From assembly GCF_000224145.3 (NCBI RefSeq), contig NC_020166.2, positions 9,514,752-9,578,751 of the forward strand: a stretch of DNA of 64,000 bases. Reading direction: 5' to 3'. A model generated the notes under the pieces. That model did not search any database. It had not been told where the DNA came from and was given only the letters and a program-made list of their open reading frames with translations. The stretch comes from Ciona intestinalis. Taxonomy: Eukaryota; Chordata; Ascidiacea; Phlebobranchia; Cionidae. A program made the translations under genes and the position numbers. Positions within the stretch are counted from its first letter, which is position 1, and every line of letters starts with the position of its first letter. Below, one piece after another: positions 15,001 to 25,000 of this stretch.

Positions 15001-16600
15001 GCAGTGCTAACTTTGATAAGCAAAACCAGTGATCTTGGACTCACATTTAATGGTCATCAACTTACTGTGGTTGACCCCGCTTGTGCTGTGAAGATTGATG
15101 ATATCTGCTCAGCTGTAAGTTGCAACCACTTTACGATAATGGATTTTTTATGAATAATAAAGGATTTTTGTTGTGTTTATATTTTCTTATGCTTGAAAAA
15201 AATGTGTTTGAAACATAAATATGATTCATAACTAAAATTTAAATTTAATGAAAAATACACAAAAGGTTTTGATGCTTATGTAAAGCTCATGATTCATCCC
15301 AAATTTATGTAATTTTCTTTTTTTACTGATGGCGCAAATGTTCAATAATGATTTACAACCAAGCTTTTGTAATCCTAATTTTATATTTGTTAGCACTTTA
15401 ATAATGTGGGCAATACTCTGAACATCCAATTTATGTACTTATCTAATGGTAAACCAATTTTTGGTTATCACTCACCGGTTAAGAAGCGTTTTTATAACAA
15501 GTAATAATTGATCTCTTGTTTAGCAAACCAACAACATTGTTGTGGATTCAGTACCAGGAGTTTGGATTATAATTGTTGCATGTGTAGCAGTGGCAGTGGT
15601 GCTTGCTGTTGGATTCATTGGATTCTCTTGTTACATGAAACGAGGTGAGTGGAAAACAATGTGTTCTGCAGATAATATTTAAATCCATGAATGATAATCT
15701 TGCATGGAAACCTTAAATAAAACGTTTAGTGCACTTTCTAGTTACTATGTGTACAACTTTGTGTGTTATTGTTTTCGTGTTTTATGGTCTCTTTTTCTGT
15801 ATGGCTGACAATGTAGACAACACATTAGTGACCAATTTGACCACAAGCGTGAAAGCCTTATGTATTAAACCCTGTATCTTTACAATGCAAGTGTTCCAGC
15901 CAATAAACTATGGCACAACCTGCTGTTAGTAAACCTTCATCTTATGTTTATTTCCCAGCACACCGTGGTAAAGTCGCTTCAGGAGTTTGCATGAATTCTT
16001 CTCACAGCTCACTTGGATCCAGTGCTTTGTAAGTTGCAATTTGAAACTTCATTATTTTCCAGTTATTGAATTGAATGTTACTTGTTTATTCTGATCTGGT
16101 GGGGCAACTACAACAGGTATAACATGGGTGTTCTGTTTTATACACTTCATGTCTGCTTACTAGTTTTATAAGGTATGCAACTTTGTATCAGATTGTTTTC
16201 TGTATGGCTGACAATTTAGACAACCCATTAGTAACCATCGGGTTAGAGCAATTAGCGTTAAGTGTCTTCAAAGAATACATCTTATAATGATAGCAACATT
16301 AGGTCTCAAAACCGATATTCTTTTGCTTGGATACCTAACTTTATAATCATTTGGACAGTGTACAAATACTAAAGAGATATTTTTGGAGCTTTTTTTTGCT
16401 TATTCATAAAATATTTTTAAGGTGAAACACCGTTAAGGATTTTAAATTTTGTTGAGGGTAAAGTGAAATGTCTCTTCCTACTTGAATGGAAGTTTTAATA
16501 AATTACAAACTAATTTAACTCTGCACCATTTACTTTCAGCATAACAGGGTCATCAGAGAAAAGCACCCCAGCACCACCTGCAGCTCCTGTCAACTTTTAA
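1..16600 (+). CDS. PKHD1L1-like: Fibrocystin-L (PKHD1L1)-like protein, 3' part of the gene (34 exons, 5' end outside window)
   Basis: Exons: 1-54, 351-557, 980-1094, 1352-1519, 2022-2124, 2342-2525, 2792-3054, 3434-3667, 3982-4085, 4381-4516, 4677-4846, 5160-5329, 5586-5734, 6040-6205, 6581-6692, 7038-7164, 7671-7847, 8124-8301, 8655-8809, 9124-9295, 9695-9772, 10029-10158, 10311-10410, 10961-11085, 11576-11692, 11999-12064, 12840-13019, 13344-13568, 13970-14025, 14293-14438, 14942-15114, 15524-15644, 15959-16028, 16540-16600. The frame stays open across all junctions and gives 1596 residues before TAA. Order: second G8 domain (980-2525, with GGLDLHGKKHN and VDWVVGEEIVI), parallel beta-helix repeats (2792-4846), then the fibrocystin-L C-terminal ectodomain, with matches I recall from human PKHD1L1 such as ESLDGDTETRRLSP and PQDHGWCSGYTCQ. 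A furin-like RRKR lies in 9695-9772. One TM helix (GVWIIIVACVAVAVVLAVGF) is in 15524-15644, followed by a tail of about 40 residues. It is a large single-pass surface receptor-like protein; its ligand is unknown. Human PKHD1L1 is about 4240 aa, so roughly the last 40% is here. The junction at 4516/4677 is GC-AG. Confidence 0.9.
980..2525 (+). other. G8 domain coding block of the PKHD1L1-like gene
   Basis: Five exons (980-1094, 1352-1519, 2022-2124, 2342-2525 and the boundary with 2792) encode a G8 domain. This is an all-beta module with conserved glycines found in PKHD1, PKHD1L1, CEMIP and TMEM2. Seen here: an opening W before the domain, a 'VVILHTVTINGV' strand, and the closing 'GGLDLHGK' and 'VVGEEIVITTTGY' segments. 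The beta-helix block follows directly, which is the order at the second G8 domain of fibrocystin-L. Confidence 0.75.
1614..1905 (-). repeat. SINE-like element, reverse, nearly full length
   Basis: The tail (ATGTAACTT, TTATAA) comes first on the plus strand. The body (GTATGGCTGACAAATTT, AGTGACCACTG, TTAAGTGTCTTGCCCAAG) follows, then the tRNA-like head in reverse (CCTTGAACTC, a B-box complement, then AGGCAGGCGC). It lies in an intron of the PKHD1L1-like gene. Confidence 0.65.
4104..4335 (+). repeat. Approx. 76-bp intronic minisatellite, about 3 units
   Basis: The unit core is TGTGTCTGGTGTATAAGAAG, then ACACCCATGTTATAACTC, then CAGTAAGCATGAGGTGT. Units are diverged from each other. The repeat fills most of an intron of the PKHD1L1-like gene. 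The same unit recurs at 6818, 25549, 36455 and 46379. Confidence 0.75.
5443..5560 (-). repeat. SINE-like element, reverse, 3' part only
   Basis: Starts AATGTAACTTGCTTTATCC and continues with TATAACATGGGTGTTTTGTT, as in other reverse copies. Only the tail half is present. It ends within 30 bp of the acceptor of the exon at 5586. Confidence 0.6.
6818..7018 (+). repeat. Approx. 76-bp intronic minisatellite, about 2.6 units
   Basis: Three successive units beginning TATGTGTCTGGTGTATAAG or close variants, each followed by an AAGACACCCATGTTATAAC-like stretch and GTGAGCATGAG. It occupies the intron just before the exon at 7038. Confidence 0.8.
7509..7648 (+). repeat. SINE-like element, forward, internally deleted
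   Basis: Has the tRNA-like head (GTCCGGCATCGTGGCA, A-box-like region, then GAGTTCAAGGCTC as B box) joined directly to the tail (GGGATAAAGTAAGTTACATT). The central body is missing. Confidence 0.65.
8312..8447 (+). repeat. SINE-like element, forward, 5' part only
   Basis: Carries the head (CGCCCTGGCACAGTGGTTAG, then AAGTTCAAGGCTCG as B box) and the GGGCAAGACACTTA body motif. It then runs into unrelated sequence. Located in the intron after the exon at 8124-8301. Confidence 0.6.
8517..8605. repeat. Low-complexity C/A/T homopolymer tract
   Basis: A run of about ten C is followed by about twelve A, then alternating A- and T-rich stretches. This is intronic and prone to sequencing or assembly error. 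No coding or regulatory signal is seen. Confidence 0.8.
9425..9645 (+). repeat. Tandem pair of an approx. 95-bp dispersed repeat
   Basis: Two copies (9425-9521 and 9552-9645) share TGGTCATTTATATCC, GTGGGTGGGAA, CCACTCCCATG and AGTTGCT-AAA-CTAT. A reverse copy occurs at about 47098-47200, next to a SINE-like element, so this is a dispersed family and not only a local duplication. Confidence 0.65.
10599..10918. mobile_element. hAT-like non-autonomous element (possible)
   Basis: The left end is CAGTGTTCCCAAACTGCGGT. The right end reads GATCCGCTGGTTTTAAAC, whose complement resembles the left end imperfectly. Such ends are typical of small hAT-derived elements. There is no open frame inside. It lies in the intron before the exon at 10961. 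Confidence 0.4.
11470..11548 (-). repeat. SINE-like element, reverse, tail fragment
   Basis: Contains AAATGTAACTTTATCCTC and AACATGGTTGTTTTCC, matching the reverse tail of the family. It lies just upstream of the exon at 11576. Confidence 0.5.
12106..12232. mobile_element. MITE with GGTGGG/CCCACC terminal inverted repeats
   Basis: Starts TATAGTATGGTGGGGAGAA and ends TTCTCCCACCCTACTATATG, an inverted repeat of about 20 bp. The interior shares GGATATTAGGTGCTAAATG, then TGTCCC, with the element at 48837. Non-coding and intronic in the PKHD1L1-like gene. Confidence 0.7.
15524..15644 (+). other. Transmembrane-helix exon of the PKHD1L1-like gene
   Basis: This exon encodes a hydrophobic run from PGVWIIIVACVAVAVVLAVG through GFIGFSCYMKR. 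It is about 25 uncharged residues followed by a basic stop-transfer KR. It sets the boundary between the ectodomain and a tail of about 40 residues rich in Ser, Ala and Pro that ends in PVNF. Confidence 0.85.
15735..15865 (-). repeat. SINE-like element, reverse, partial
   Basis: Shares CTGTATGGCTGACAATGTAG, then ACAAC-CATTAGTGACCA, with other reverse copies. Both ends are eroded. Confidence 0.5.
16068..16322 (-). repeat. SINE-like element, reverse
   Basis: Contains, in order, AATGTTACTTGTTTATTC, TATAACATGGGTGTTCTG, TGTATGGCTGACAATTTAG, ACCCATTAGTAACCA and AAGTGTCTT. This is the order expected of a reverse copy. The head is degraded. Confidence 0.6.
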
Positions 16601-16789
16601 AGGAGTTTCATCAACCACAGAAAAAAAAACAGACTGAAATATTTTTTTGCGATTCATTATTTTTGTTCCTTTTATAAAAAAGTTTTTCTATGTTTTACCC
16701 ATACCTTCTATGAAACTGTGATCATTGATTAAGATTCAATTAATACTCTCATTAAGTTTAAAGTCTATCAAGTTATTGATCAACCAAAC

Positions 16790-16846
16790 ACTGTGCATTT
16801 AGTTCACTGTGCATTTAGTTTTCTGTGCATTTAGTTTCCTGTATGA
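16790..16846 (+). repeat. Three-unit tandem repeat in the PKHD1L1-like 3' UTR
   Basis: The unit TGTGCATTTAGTT, with a CACTG or TTCTG spacer, occurs three times in a row in the 3' UTR. It is short and has no recognised role. Confidence 0.7.
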
Positions 16847-16867
16847 GTCAAGTGCCATGTATGTAGT

Positions 16868-16873
16868 AATAAA
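16868..16873 (+). terminator. Polyadenylation signal of the PKHD1L1-like gene
   Basis: A canonical AATAAA lies 268 bp after the stop codon, with T/G-rich sequence (TTTGTTGTGTG) just downstream. It is the only perfect hexamer I see in the first 300 bp of the 3' UTR. Confidence 0.6.
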
Positions 16874-17276
16874 TATTTGTTGTGTGAAAACTTGTGTTAT
16901 TTTGCAGATATGTAATTAAGGTGTTTAGAAAGTCTTACAATAAAACACTAGATAACACAGTCAGCAACAGAGAAAAGGGTTAGTGGTGTACAAAAATTTA
17001 TAGGTGTGTTTATGAAAGACAAAACTGTGTGTAGTTGTAATCTGGTTAATCCTACCAGCAGTAATATGCTTGCCTCAAAGATTAGGATTTGCAGGTCTAA
17101 GTAGGAGCTCTCGTACAGTAAATTGCTGATAAAACATTAAGTCCATGTTTTGGCTATTTTTGCTCATGTTTTGTGCAAGTTTTGTCCATGTTTTTCTTCA
17201 TATTCTGTCCTTTTTTTGTCCATGTTCTGTTCAAGTTTTGTCCACAGGATGTTTTTTTTACAAGGGTATATTCATT

Positions 17277-17954
17277 ATTAAATTTATGTTTAAAAGATCA
17301 GTTGTATACAGGTACTCTTAATTTTTTTCTCTTTTTCTTAAGAACTGATGCATAAATGTACTCACAAACTTTTTTACACAAAGTTTGATGTATAGGGTAC
17401 ACACAATTTTTTTTTCATGTACATAAAATCTGATGTATATACGTACATATACATAAAATCTGATGTATACTAGTACTCACAATTTTATTATTTTTTTATG
17501 TGCACAAGAACTGATGTATTCGGGTACTCACAAATTTTTTAATTTTTTTTCTTGTACACAAGATCTGATGTATTCGGGTACTCACAAATTTTTTATTTTT
17601 TTTCATGTACACAAGATCTGATGTATACTGGTACTCACAAATTTTTTAATTTTTTTCTTGTACACAAGATCTGATGTATTCGGGTACTCACAAATTTTTT
17701 AATTATTTTTTCTTGTACACAAGATCTGATGTATACGGGTACTCACAAATTTTTAATATTTTATTTTGTACACAAGATCTAATGTTTTCAGGCACTTACA
17801 AATTTTAATTTTTTTTATGTACACAAAATCTGATGTATACGGGTGTTCAAAACTTTTAAATTTCTTTCCTGTACACAAGATCTGATGTATTCGGGTACTC
17901 ACAAATTTTTAATATTTTTTTGTACACAAGATCTGATGTATTCGGGTACTCACA
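17277..17954. repeat. Minisatellite, approx. 55-bp unit, about 11 copies, running into the gap
   Basis: The unit is TGTACACAAGATCTGATGTA, then T(T/A)CGGGTACTCACAAAT, plus a T-rich linker of variable length. Units become more alike toward the gap, and the array is cut off by the Ns at 17955. The two strands stay open in places only because the unit lacks stops; nothing suggests coding. Confidence 0.9.
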
Positions 17955-18954
17955 NNNNNNNNNNNNNNNNNNNNNNNNNNNNNNNNNNNNNNNNNNNNNN
18001 NNNNNNNNNNNNNNNNNNNNNNNNNNNNNNNNNNNNNNNNNNNNNNNNNNNNNNNNNNNNNNNNNNNNNNNNNNNNNNNNNNNNNNNNNNNNNNNNNNNN
18101 NNNNNNNNNNNNNNNNNNNNNNNNNNNNNNNNNNNNNNNNNNNNNNNNNNNNNNNNNNNNNNNNNNNNNNNNNNNNNNNNNNNNNNNNNNNNNNNNNNNN
18201 NNNNNNNNNNNNNNNNNNNNNNNNNNNNNNNNNNNNNNNNNNNNNNNNNNNNNNNNNNNNNNNNNNNNNNNNNNNNNNNNNNNNNNNNNNNNNNNNNNNN
18301 NNNNNNNNNNNNNNNNNNNNNNNNNNNNNNNNNNNNNNNNNNNNNNNNNNNNNNNNNNNNNNNNNNNNNNNNNNNNNNNNNNNNNNNNNNNNNNNNNNNN
18401 NNNNNNNNNNNNNNNNNNNNNNNNNNNNNNNNNNNNNNNNNNNNNNNNNNNNNNNNNNNNNNNNNNNNNNNNNNNNNNNNNNNNNNNNNNNNNNNNNNNN
18501 NNNNNNNNNNNNNNNNNNNNNNNNNNNNNNNNNNNNNNNNNNNNNNNNNNNNNNNNNNNNNNNNNNNNNNNNNNNNNNNNNNNNNNNNNNNNNNNNNNNN
18601 NNNNNNNNNNNNNNNNNNNNNNNNNNNNNNNNNNNNNNNNNNNNNNNNNNNNNNNNNNNNNNNNNNNNNNNNNNNNNNNNNNNNNNNNNNNNNNNNNNNN
18701 NNNNNNNNNNNNNNNNNNNNNNNNNNNNNNNNNNNNNNNNNNNNNNNNNNNNNNNNNNNNNNNNNNNNNNNNNNNNNNNNNNNNNNNNNNNNNNNNNNNN
18801 NNNNNNNNNNNNNNNNNNNNNNNNNNNNNNNNNNNNNNNNNNNNNNNNNNNNNNNNNNNNNNNNNNNNNNNNNNNNNNNNNNNNNNNNNNNNNNNNNNNN
18901 NNNNNNNNNNNNNNNNNNNNNNNNNNNNNNNNNNNNNNNNNNNNNNNNNNNNNN
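17955..18954. other. Assembly gap of exactly 1000 N
   Basis: All bases are N. It is flanked by two unrelated minisatellites, so its true size is uncertain. The missing 3' exons of FOXRED2-like copy A would have to lie here if that gene is complete. Confidence 1.
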
Positions 18955-19200
18955 GTATCCGTGTGTTTGTTACCTTTACTTTTTGTATAATTGATTTTCT
19001 GCCAAAGTAAATAAAGTAAGATTCTACCCCGACGCATGAGGTATCATGTGTTTGTATCAAATCTTGAAAAAATGATTTTTTTGCCAAAGTTCAATAAAAT
19101 GGGATTCTACCCCTACACATGATACCAGGTATCATGTGTTTGTACCAAAATTTAAAAAAAAAAAAATTTTGCTAAAGTCAAAAAAATGTGATTACACCCA
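18955..19200. repeat. Minisatellite, approx. 86-bp unit, about 3 copies, leaving the gap
   Basis: Units start at about 18955, 19040 and 19128. Each begins GTATC(A)TGTGTTTGT(A) and later reads TTTGCCAAAGT and GATTCTACCCC. The array emerges directly from the gap and decays downstream. Confidence 0.8.
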
Positions 19201-19356
19201 TCGTTTTTTTAAACATAAAAAAATATGTTATGTTGATATTTACATCACATGTCATTGATTACTATACCTTTCTTCAACCTAACACTTCCACCATTTATAT
19301 AACAGTCTATCGGAGCTGGTGACAATGTTATTTAACTAAGCATAAAAAATACTTAC

Positions 19357-21626
19357 CTTCTAACAAAGTATCTAGAGCGTTAAGTTGGAAGGTATCAAGC
19401 AATGCATTATTTACACCACGGAGATCCCCAACGTAATGCGTCGCCCATGACAACTTGTTTCTGGACCTTGACATCATGTGAACACTGCTTGTTACTCCTA
19501 CGACACAAATATTATTTTTAAACTTAAAACAACTTAATTTTAAATGGCTTACATGGCAAAAAATAACACTGTCATGGCACAGTGCTTGCAGCATTTTCCT
19601 CTTGATCAGAGAATCTAAGTTTGGACAATACAATTAACCAAGTGGTCCATATTCGTTTTCCAAAATTGTAAACAGAAAAAAATTACTCATAAAGTTACAT
19701 GTGATAATTTTTAGCAGACGTAATGTGTATAAAAGTTCAAGGCTTGGTGCTGCAAACATTGTGGGCGTATGTGTCCTTGGGCAAGACACTGAATTGCTCT
19801 AACCCAGTACAACATCAGCCATACATAAAAACTCTCAAATAAATTATCACACACAAAGTTACATATATGATAACGCGTAAGTGGGCACAGGGTGTATGAA
19901 ACATGACAGCTATGTTATGACGACTGTTTTCCAGGCACGCGAGCATAAAGCAACTTACATTCATACATTCAAACAGTCCGGCGCCATGGCATAGTGGTTA
20001 GCGCGCCTGCCTGTAACCCAGAGGGGGTTTGAACAGTATGTGTTCTTGGGCAAGACACTTAATGGCAATTGCTCCAACCCAGTGGTCACTAAAGGGTTGC
20101 CCAAGTTATGAGCCATACATAAAAAAAATCAAAAATTAAAAAAAATATTCACCTACAAAGTAACATACATGGTAACTTATAAGCTGCCACAAGGTGTTAA
20201 ACCCATCTGATAAGGACTGTCGTTTTCCAGCCACATGTGCATAAAGCAAATTACATTCAAGCAGTGCCATACAAGTGTTATTAGGATTTTTGTTACCATA
20301 AATATGCTGAGCAGTCTCATGACCAGCATTGCCTCTCCCAACAATCAAAATACTTTGGTTCCTAAACTTGGGAAGATCAATTGACAAATCCTCATATCCA
20401 ACAAGAAGTTCGCTACCTAAGAAGTTGAATGTATCTTTTCTTATATTATTTTTTTTTCACTAGTAAATTTTTAACAGCTTTATTTTCTGGGTGATTATTT
20501 TTTTTAAACTATATTGTTTTAATTAATCTGACATCGCTACTTCATACGAAGGAATAAATAAAATTTGTTTTATGTCAAAGCAAAACAAAGGTACACTCTA
20601 ATCAGCATACCAGAGTTCACTTAATGAATAATGTGAAAGTTTTATATAGGTTTACCTGGTATTGCAGGTATATTCGGCTTTGCTATTCCAGTTGCCACAA
20701 TCATGTATTTACAAGTATATGCATTGTTATGTTGATCCCACATTTGGAATAAACCATCTTTTCGTTTCAAGATATCATGCATGGTTGAGTTGTATTGAAC
20801 TTTCAGGTTCAGTTTTGTGGCATAATCATTCAAGTATTGGACAAGCACATCTGCTGGTGGGAAAAAGTCCTGGCGAACAGAATAAAAATGTCATTATGTT
20901 TACCCTTTTTTGATTTTTGTGCAACTTATTTACCGTATAGATAATATTAATTCAATTAAATATTTTTTCAAGAAAAACTTCAAAAAACAATAACAATCTT
21001 TACATTTGAGTATTTGGTCATCTGCAACGATTCATCATGACTGACAAGTGAATTCCAGTCGTGTCTAAAGTTGAATTCCTTGTTGCTTCTATCTGTGTTC
21101 CTCTTGTTGATGCTGATCAGCTTTCTGTGTATTGGGTACTTCAAGTAAAATGTACCAGCTTTGTAACCTGAAAAAGTGAGTTTTTTTTCTGTAAAAAGAG
21201 AAAGAGAGAGAGAGAGTAAGCATAAATGCTTATTTGCTGGATTATGATAATAAATTTTTTATAGATACCTCAAAATTGAAATACAGTTTATAAACAAAAA
21301 GTGGTAGTAAAAATTAAAATGTTAAAAATATTATTTTTTTCGGTAAAGTCAATACAGTAAGACATATAAAATAAACAGATATAAACAAGCAGAAGGGTAA
21401 ATAGTAAACCTTTTTCGAATACACGATAATCTCTGCCAGCATTCTCAAGGAAATAAGCGATTTGAAGTCCACCAGGTCCAGCACCAATAACACAATATTC
21501 TTTGTAGTTTGGTGTCTCAGTGTTCAACATTGGATCATCATGCTTGATACTACCATCGTGTTTGTTGTTTCCATACACAGATAAACACAAACAAAACAGA
21601 AGCAGAGAAAACAAGTTAGACAACAT
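19357..21626 (-). CDS. FOXRED2-like: FOXRED2-like flavoprotein, copy A (5' half only; remainder in gap or lost)
   Basis: Exons in transcript order: 21410-21626, 21004-21167, 20656-20869, 20297-20416, 19357-19497. These are open and in frame for 285 residues. The start gives a signal peptide ([19 protein letters not shown]). The FAD-binding motif GAGPGG is in exon 1, and the NADP-binding motif [10 protein letters not shown] is in the exon at 20297. The next expected exon is not found between 19357 and the gap; that 400 bp is minisatellite and plain AT-rich DNA. The last exon here has an intact donor at its 3' edge. The copy may continue in the gap or be a truncated duplicate. It resembles copy D most in its intron layout (exon 4 split) and in exon 2 protein sequence. 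Expected role as for copy E. Confidence 0.8.
19714..19976 (+). repeat. SINE-like element, forward, first of a back-to-back pair
   Basis: Contains AAGTTCAAGGCTTGG (B-box-like), TGTGTCCTTGGGCAAGACAC, AGCCATACATAAAA and the tail GCATAAAGCAACTTACATTC. The A-box side is truncated. It lies in the intron of copy A between 19497 and 20297. Confidence 0.65.
19977..20262 (+). repeat. SINE-like element, forward, second of a back-to-back pair
   Basis: Starts GTCCGGCGCCATGGCATAG with the A-box-like TAGTGGTTAGCGCGCCTG. It has a damaged B box, the full body with GGGCAAGACACTTAATGGC, and ends ATAAAGCAAATTACATTCA. It sits 35 bp from the exon at 20297-20416. Confidence 0.75.
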
Positions 21627-22006
21627 CCTATCTCATTTAGACAGGTTCTATTTCTAAAACTAACAAAAACAATTTTCACTTTCACTTATATACAAAACCA
21701 TACTGCATTTCAAAAACTTTAAATGTACAAAATCTTTAAAATTATAGCACTTTTTTCCCACCACTACTCCTTTTTCTATATTACATTAAAGTACATCTCC
21801 TATTTATAAACTTTGCTTTGCAAAACAACAGGGTAAAAATACAAAACAACAGCTCTAGAACATGCTCAAATTTGCCGTCAAAGTCCAATTATTAGGAAAG
21901 GAATTTTAAAGACTTTTCGCAGATTTTTATAAATAAGTAAAATAATAATGTTTCCATTATATCTTTAAACTGCAACAAATTTCAGAAGATTTTTTACTAA
22001 ATACGC

Positions 22007-25000
22007 TCAATAAGACAAAACTGGAAAAGGGAGAAATTTTGCCGGCAGTTGAACTGATGACATCATCAAGTCATTGTTTCTGGTTATGATGTCATAAGGA
22101 TTGTTTCCATGGCAACCAAGTGGTAAGGATGATGCTGTCATAGACATCTTTAAACAATCATCAGCAAACCAATTTCGAAGATCCCGTCCAAGTGTGTCTT
22201 CCAAGAAACGTCGTAAAGTTAGAGCGTGAGTGGTTTCTGCGTCGAATTGGAAATGAAAGTCTTCCATGAGGTGGAGCAAGCGGTCAGGAATGGGTAAAAT
22301 CCATTTTTTTGGACGATCTAAAAACTGCTGGTCTGTGCTCAGCTGATTGTAATAATAGAACACAGGATGTAGGGAGTTAGACCTGTGCGCGGCTGATGCT
22401 GCAAAGATGGTACGTTCTGCTGGAAAAGGATCAACCCCAGCACCAGTGAAGTTTCCAGTTTGCATTGATATTACTATAACAGGGCCGTTTGCATTGTGCC
22501 CACTACCTTTACTAAGACGGCTGATTAAAAGGCATGGAAAGGCTTCAAGGTAAGATGATGAGATTCCTTGTTCATCAAAAACAACAATGTCGCAAAGACT
22601 TTTAAACATAGAAGCAATGTCAGCTGCCTGTCAATCAAATTAAATAAATGAATGTAACTAATTTATTCTCAATGAAAATCATTACAATAACATGGGTGTT
22701 CTGTTTCATACGCCTCGCTTACTAGGCACAAAGTTACATACTACATATGTAACTCTGTTGGTGACTATTTTTCAATGTTTTATATGTATTGTAGACAATT
22801 GAAAAACCCATAAAGGATCACTGAGTTGAAAAGTATATGTTTTATATGTATTACTCAAAGGCACATATGCCCACAATGGTAGCAGGGAGCCTTGGACTTG
22901 CATTCTTTGGAATGGAGACAGACATGATAACAACTGTGGCATAGTGCTGGCGTATTAAAATAAGCGTTTTATAAAATTATTTTGTTTTACCTCGTTAACT
23001 CTCTTCAACATATGAGTCATTAGATCGAGTGGGTTTGAGAATTTGACAGCCGGCCATTGAACCCCATGGTGTTTCCATTCCATGATCCGATGTAAAGTAC
23101 GTACTGTGTATCTGTAGCCATGGATGAACCCACCAGCTGATTTACGATAATCTAAGCTGTGTGCACTACTGCCTGGTTAAAAACAAGAAAATAAAAATTA
23201 TGCACAGAATCAATACTAGAAAATATAAATTCAAATTATTGGGTAAGCCCTCCAACACTGTCGCACTACTGTATTTCATAGTCGGTTCGCTTTTTTATAA
23301 CCATGAGATGTATTAAAGCTTTTTAGGACGGTTTTACCCGAATTTTCTATACTACACAATAATGAAGGCATCACTCAACATAATTAAGATAGTCCATGTT
23401 TTCATTCTTTTTCATCGTTCTCTGACAGATGGCTTTCATGATAAAATAAGGTGTATTGGTATGGAGTGTGAGCGAGGACACCAGTGTTATAACTCCTATT
23501 ATAACCATCACCTAACACAATAATACCAACCAGCAAAATTTATTAATTCATCGTCAGTTGGCTTGTAAACTAGGCATAAGGTGTAACATTAAAATAAGTT
23601 GTATGATTGTATGAAGTGTTTTAGAAGACATCAGTTTTATAATTTCTATTATAACCATCGCCCAACACAACTATACCAACCAGCAAAATACATATTTGAG
23701 TAATTCATGGCCTGGTAGGAAAATGTAATCCCTGGAAACTTGAAATCCCATAGATGTTCCAAGATACTTGGTTGCATAGAGGGATGGAAAATGGAGTTAT
23801 TGAAAGTAAAACCGATGCAACGAATGAAACGATCATATCCCTCCCTGTCTGGTATATTATCATATTCTGAAATAAAATTTACACATCTTTATAATCTTGA
23901 ATATAACTAAACGTAACTTGCTAAATCTTCGCTTGGCTGGAATTGCTTATGAGTTACCAAGTATGTTACTTTGTGGGTGATTACTTTGAAGGGGATTTTT
24001 TTATTTTTTTATTGTAGGGTTGATAATTTGAACAACTCAGCCTATAAGTGACCACTGAGTTGGAGCAATTGCTGTTGTGTCTTTCCCAAAGACACATACG
24101 CCTACAATGATAGCAACGAAGAGCCTTGAACCTATTACCTCCTGGTCTATACCCCCAAATTACCTGAAGTTCCATTAGCCCCTGGTACAGTGTGACCATC
24201 CACTAATATGTCCATATACAATCTCCCATCAAGTTTACTACGAACTAAGATACTTTGATCGTCAAGTGTACCTAGGTGGAATACTTGGTTTTAAAATAAG
24301 CCAAATGATGATGCATGTCAATATTTGAACCTTGTTTAGCAGGGCAATGATAGTCTAAACATTGGTCGTTCATTTCATAGCCCTTGTGCATGCTTACTGG
24401 TTATCACCTATGTAGCGTTATAGCCAATTTTTGCATGGCTGGAAATTTGGACAACTCATGAGTGTCTTGGCAAAGGCATAATGGTGACAGTAACAAGCAT
24501 CAAACAGGAGAGCAGACATACTATAAGAGTCCACGAAAAACAATTATTTACAAATTATTATCTGTGCCATGAAAATGCAAAAGGTAACATGAGACTTCCA
24601 AATGAAATTTTGAGATTCCAAATGTTTATGTTTATCCCACCTTCATATAAACCATCCAATGACTTTAATTGATAAGTGTCCAGAATCCCACTGTTCACAG
24701 CTCTTGTATCACCAGGGTATAAAGTGGCCCAAGCTAATCTTGTGGGGGATCTCCCCAACATATGAACAACAGCAGTAACACCTGAAACATAATATTTTTT
24801 AAATTTCAAGATAAACTTTAAATGGTTGCAAATGAACAGTCAGTGAATTTTATTAAAAACATAAATTTATTATTTTTCACAGTCAGTGTATTCTGTATTA
24901 TCTCCACAGTCTGTTCTATTCTATGTGGGGGAGGTCCCACAGCATGGCATGCCCTAAGTCCTAGGATTTAGGCAAGGATAGACCCATTGCCCCACAGTAA

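Noticed and set aside
17172-17260. Possible short tandem array of GTCCATGTTTT
   Set aside because: Too irregular to call a repeat with confidence; treated as T-rich sequence next to the minisatellite.
17843-19087. Long open frames of about 350-390 codons across the gap on both strands
   Set aside because: They are open only because the Ns read as X; the real ends are minisatellite units.
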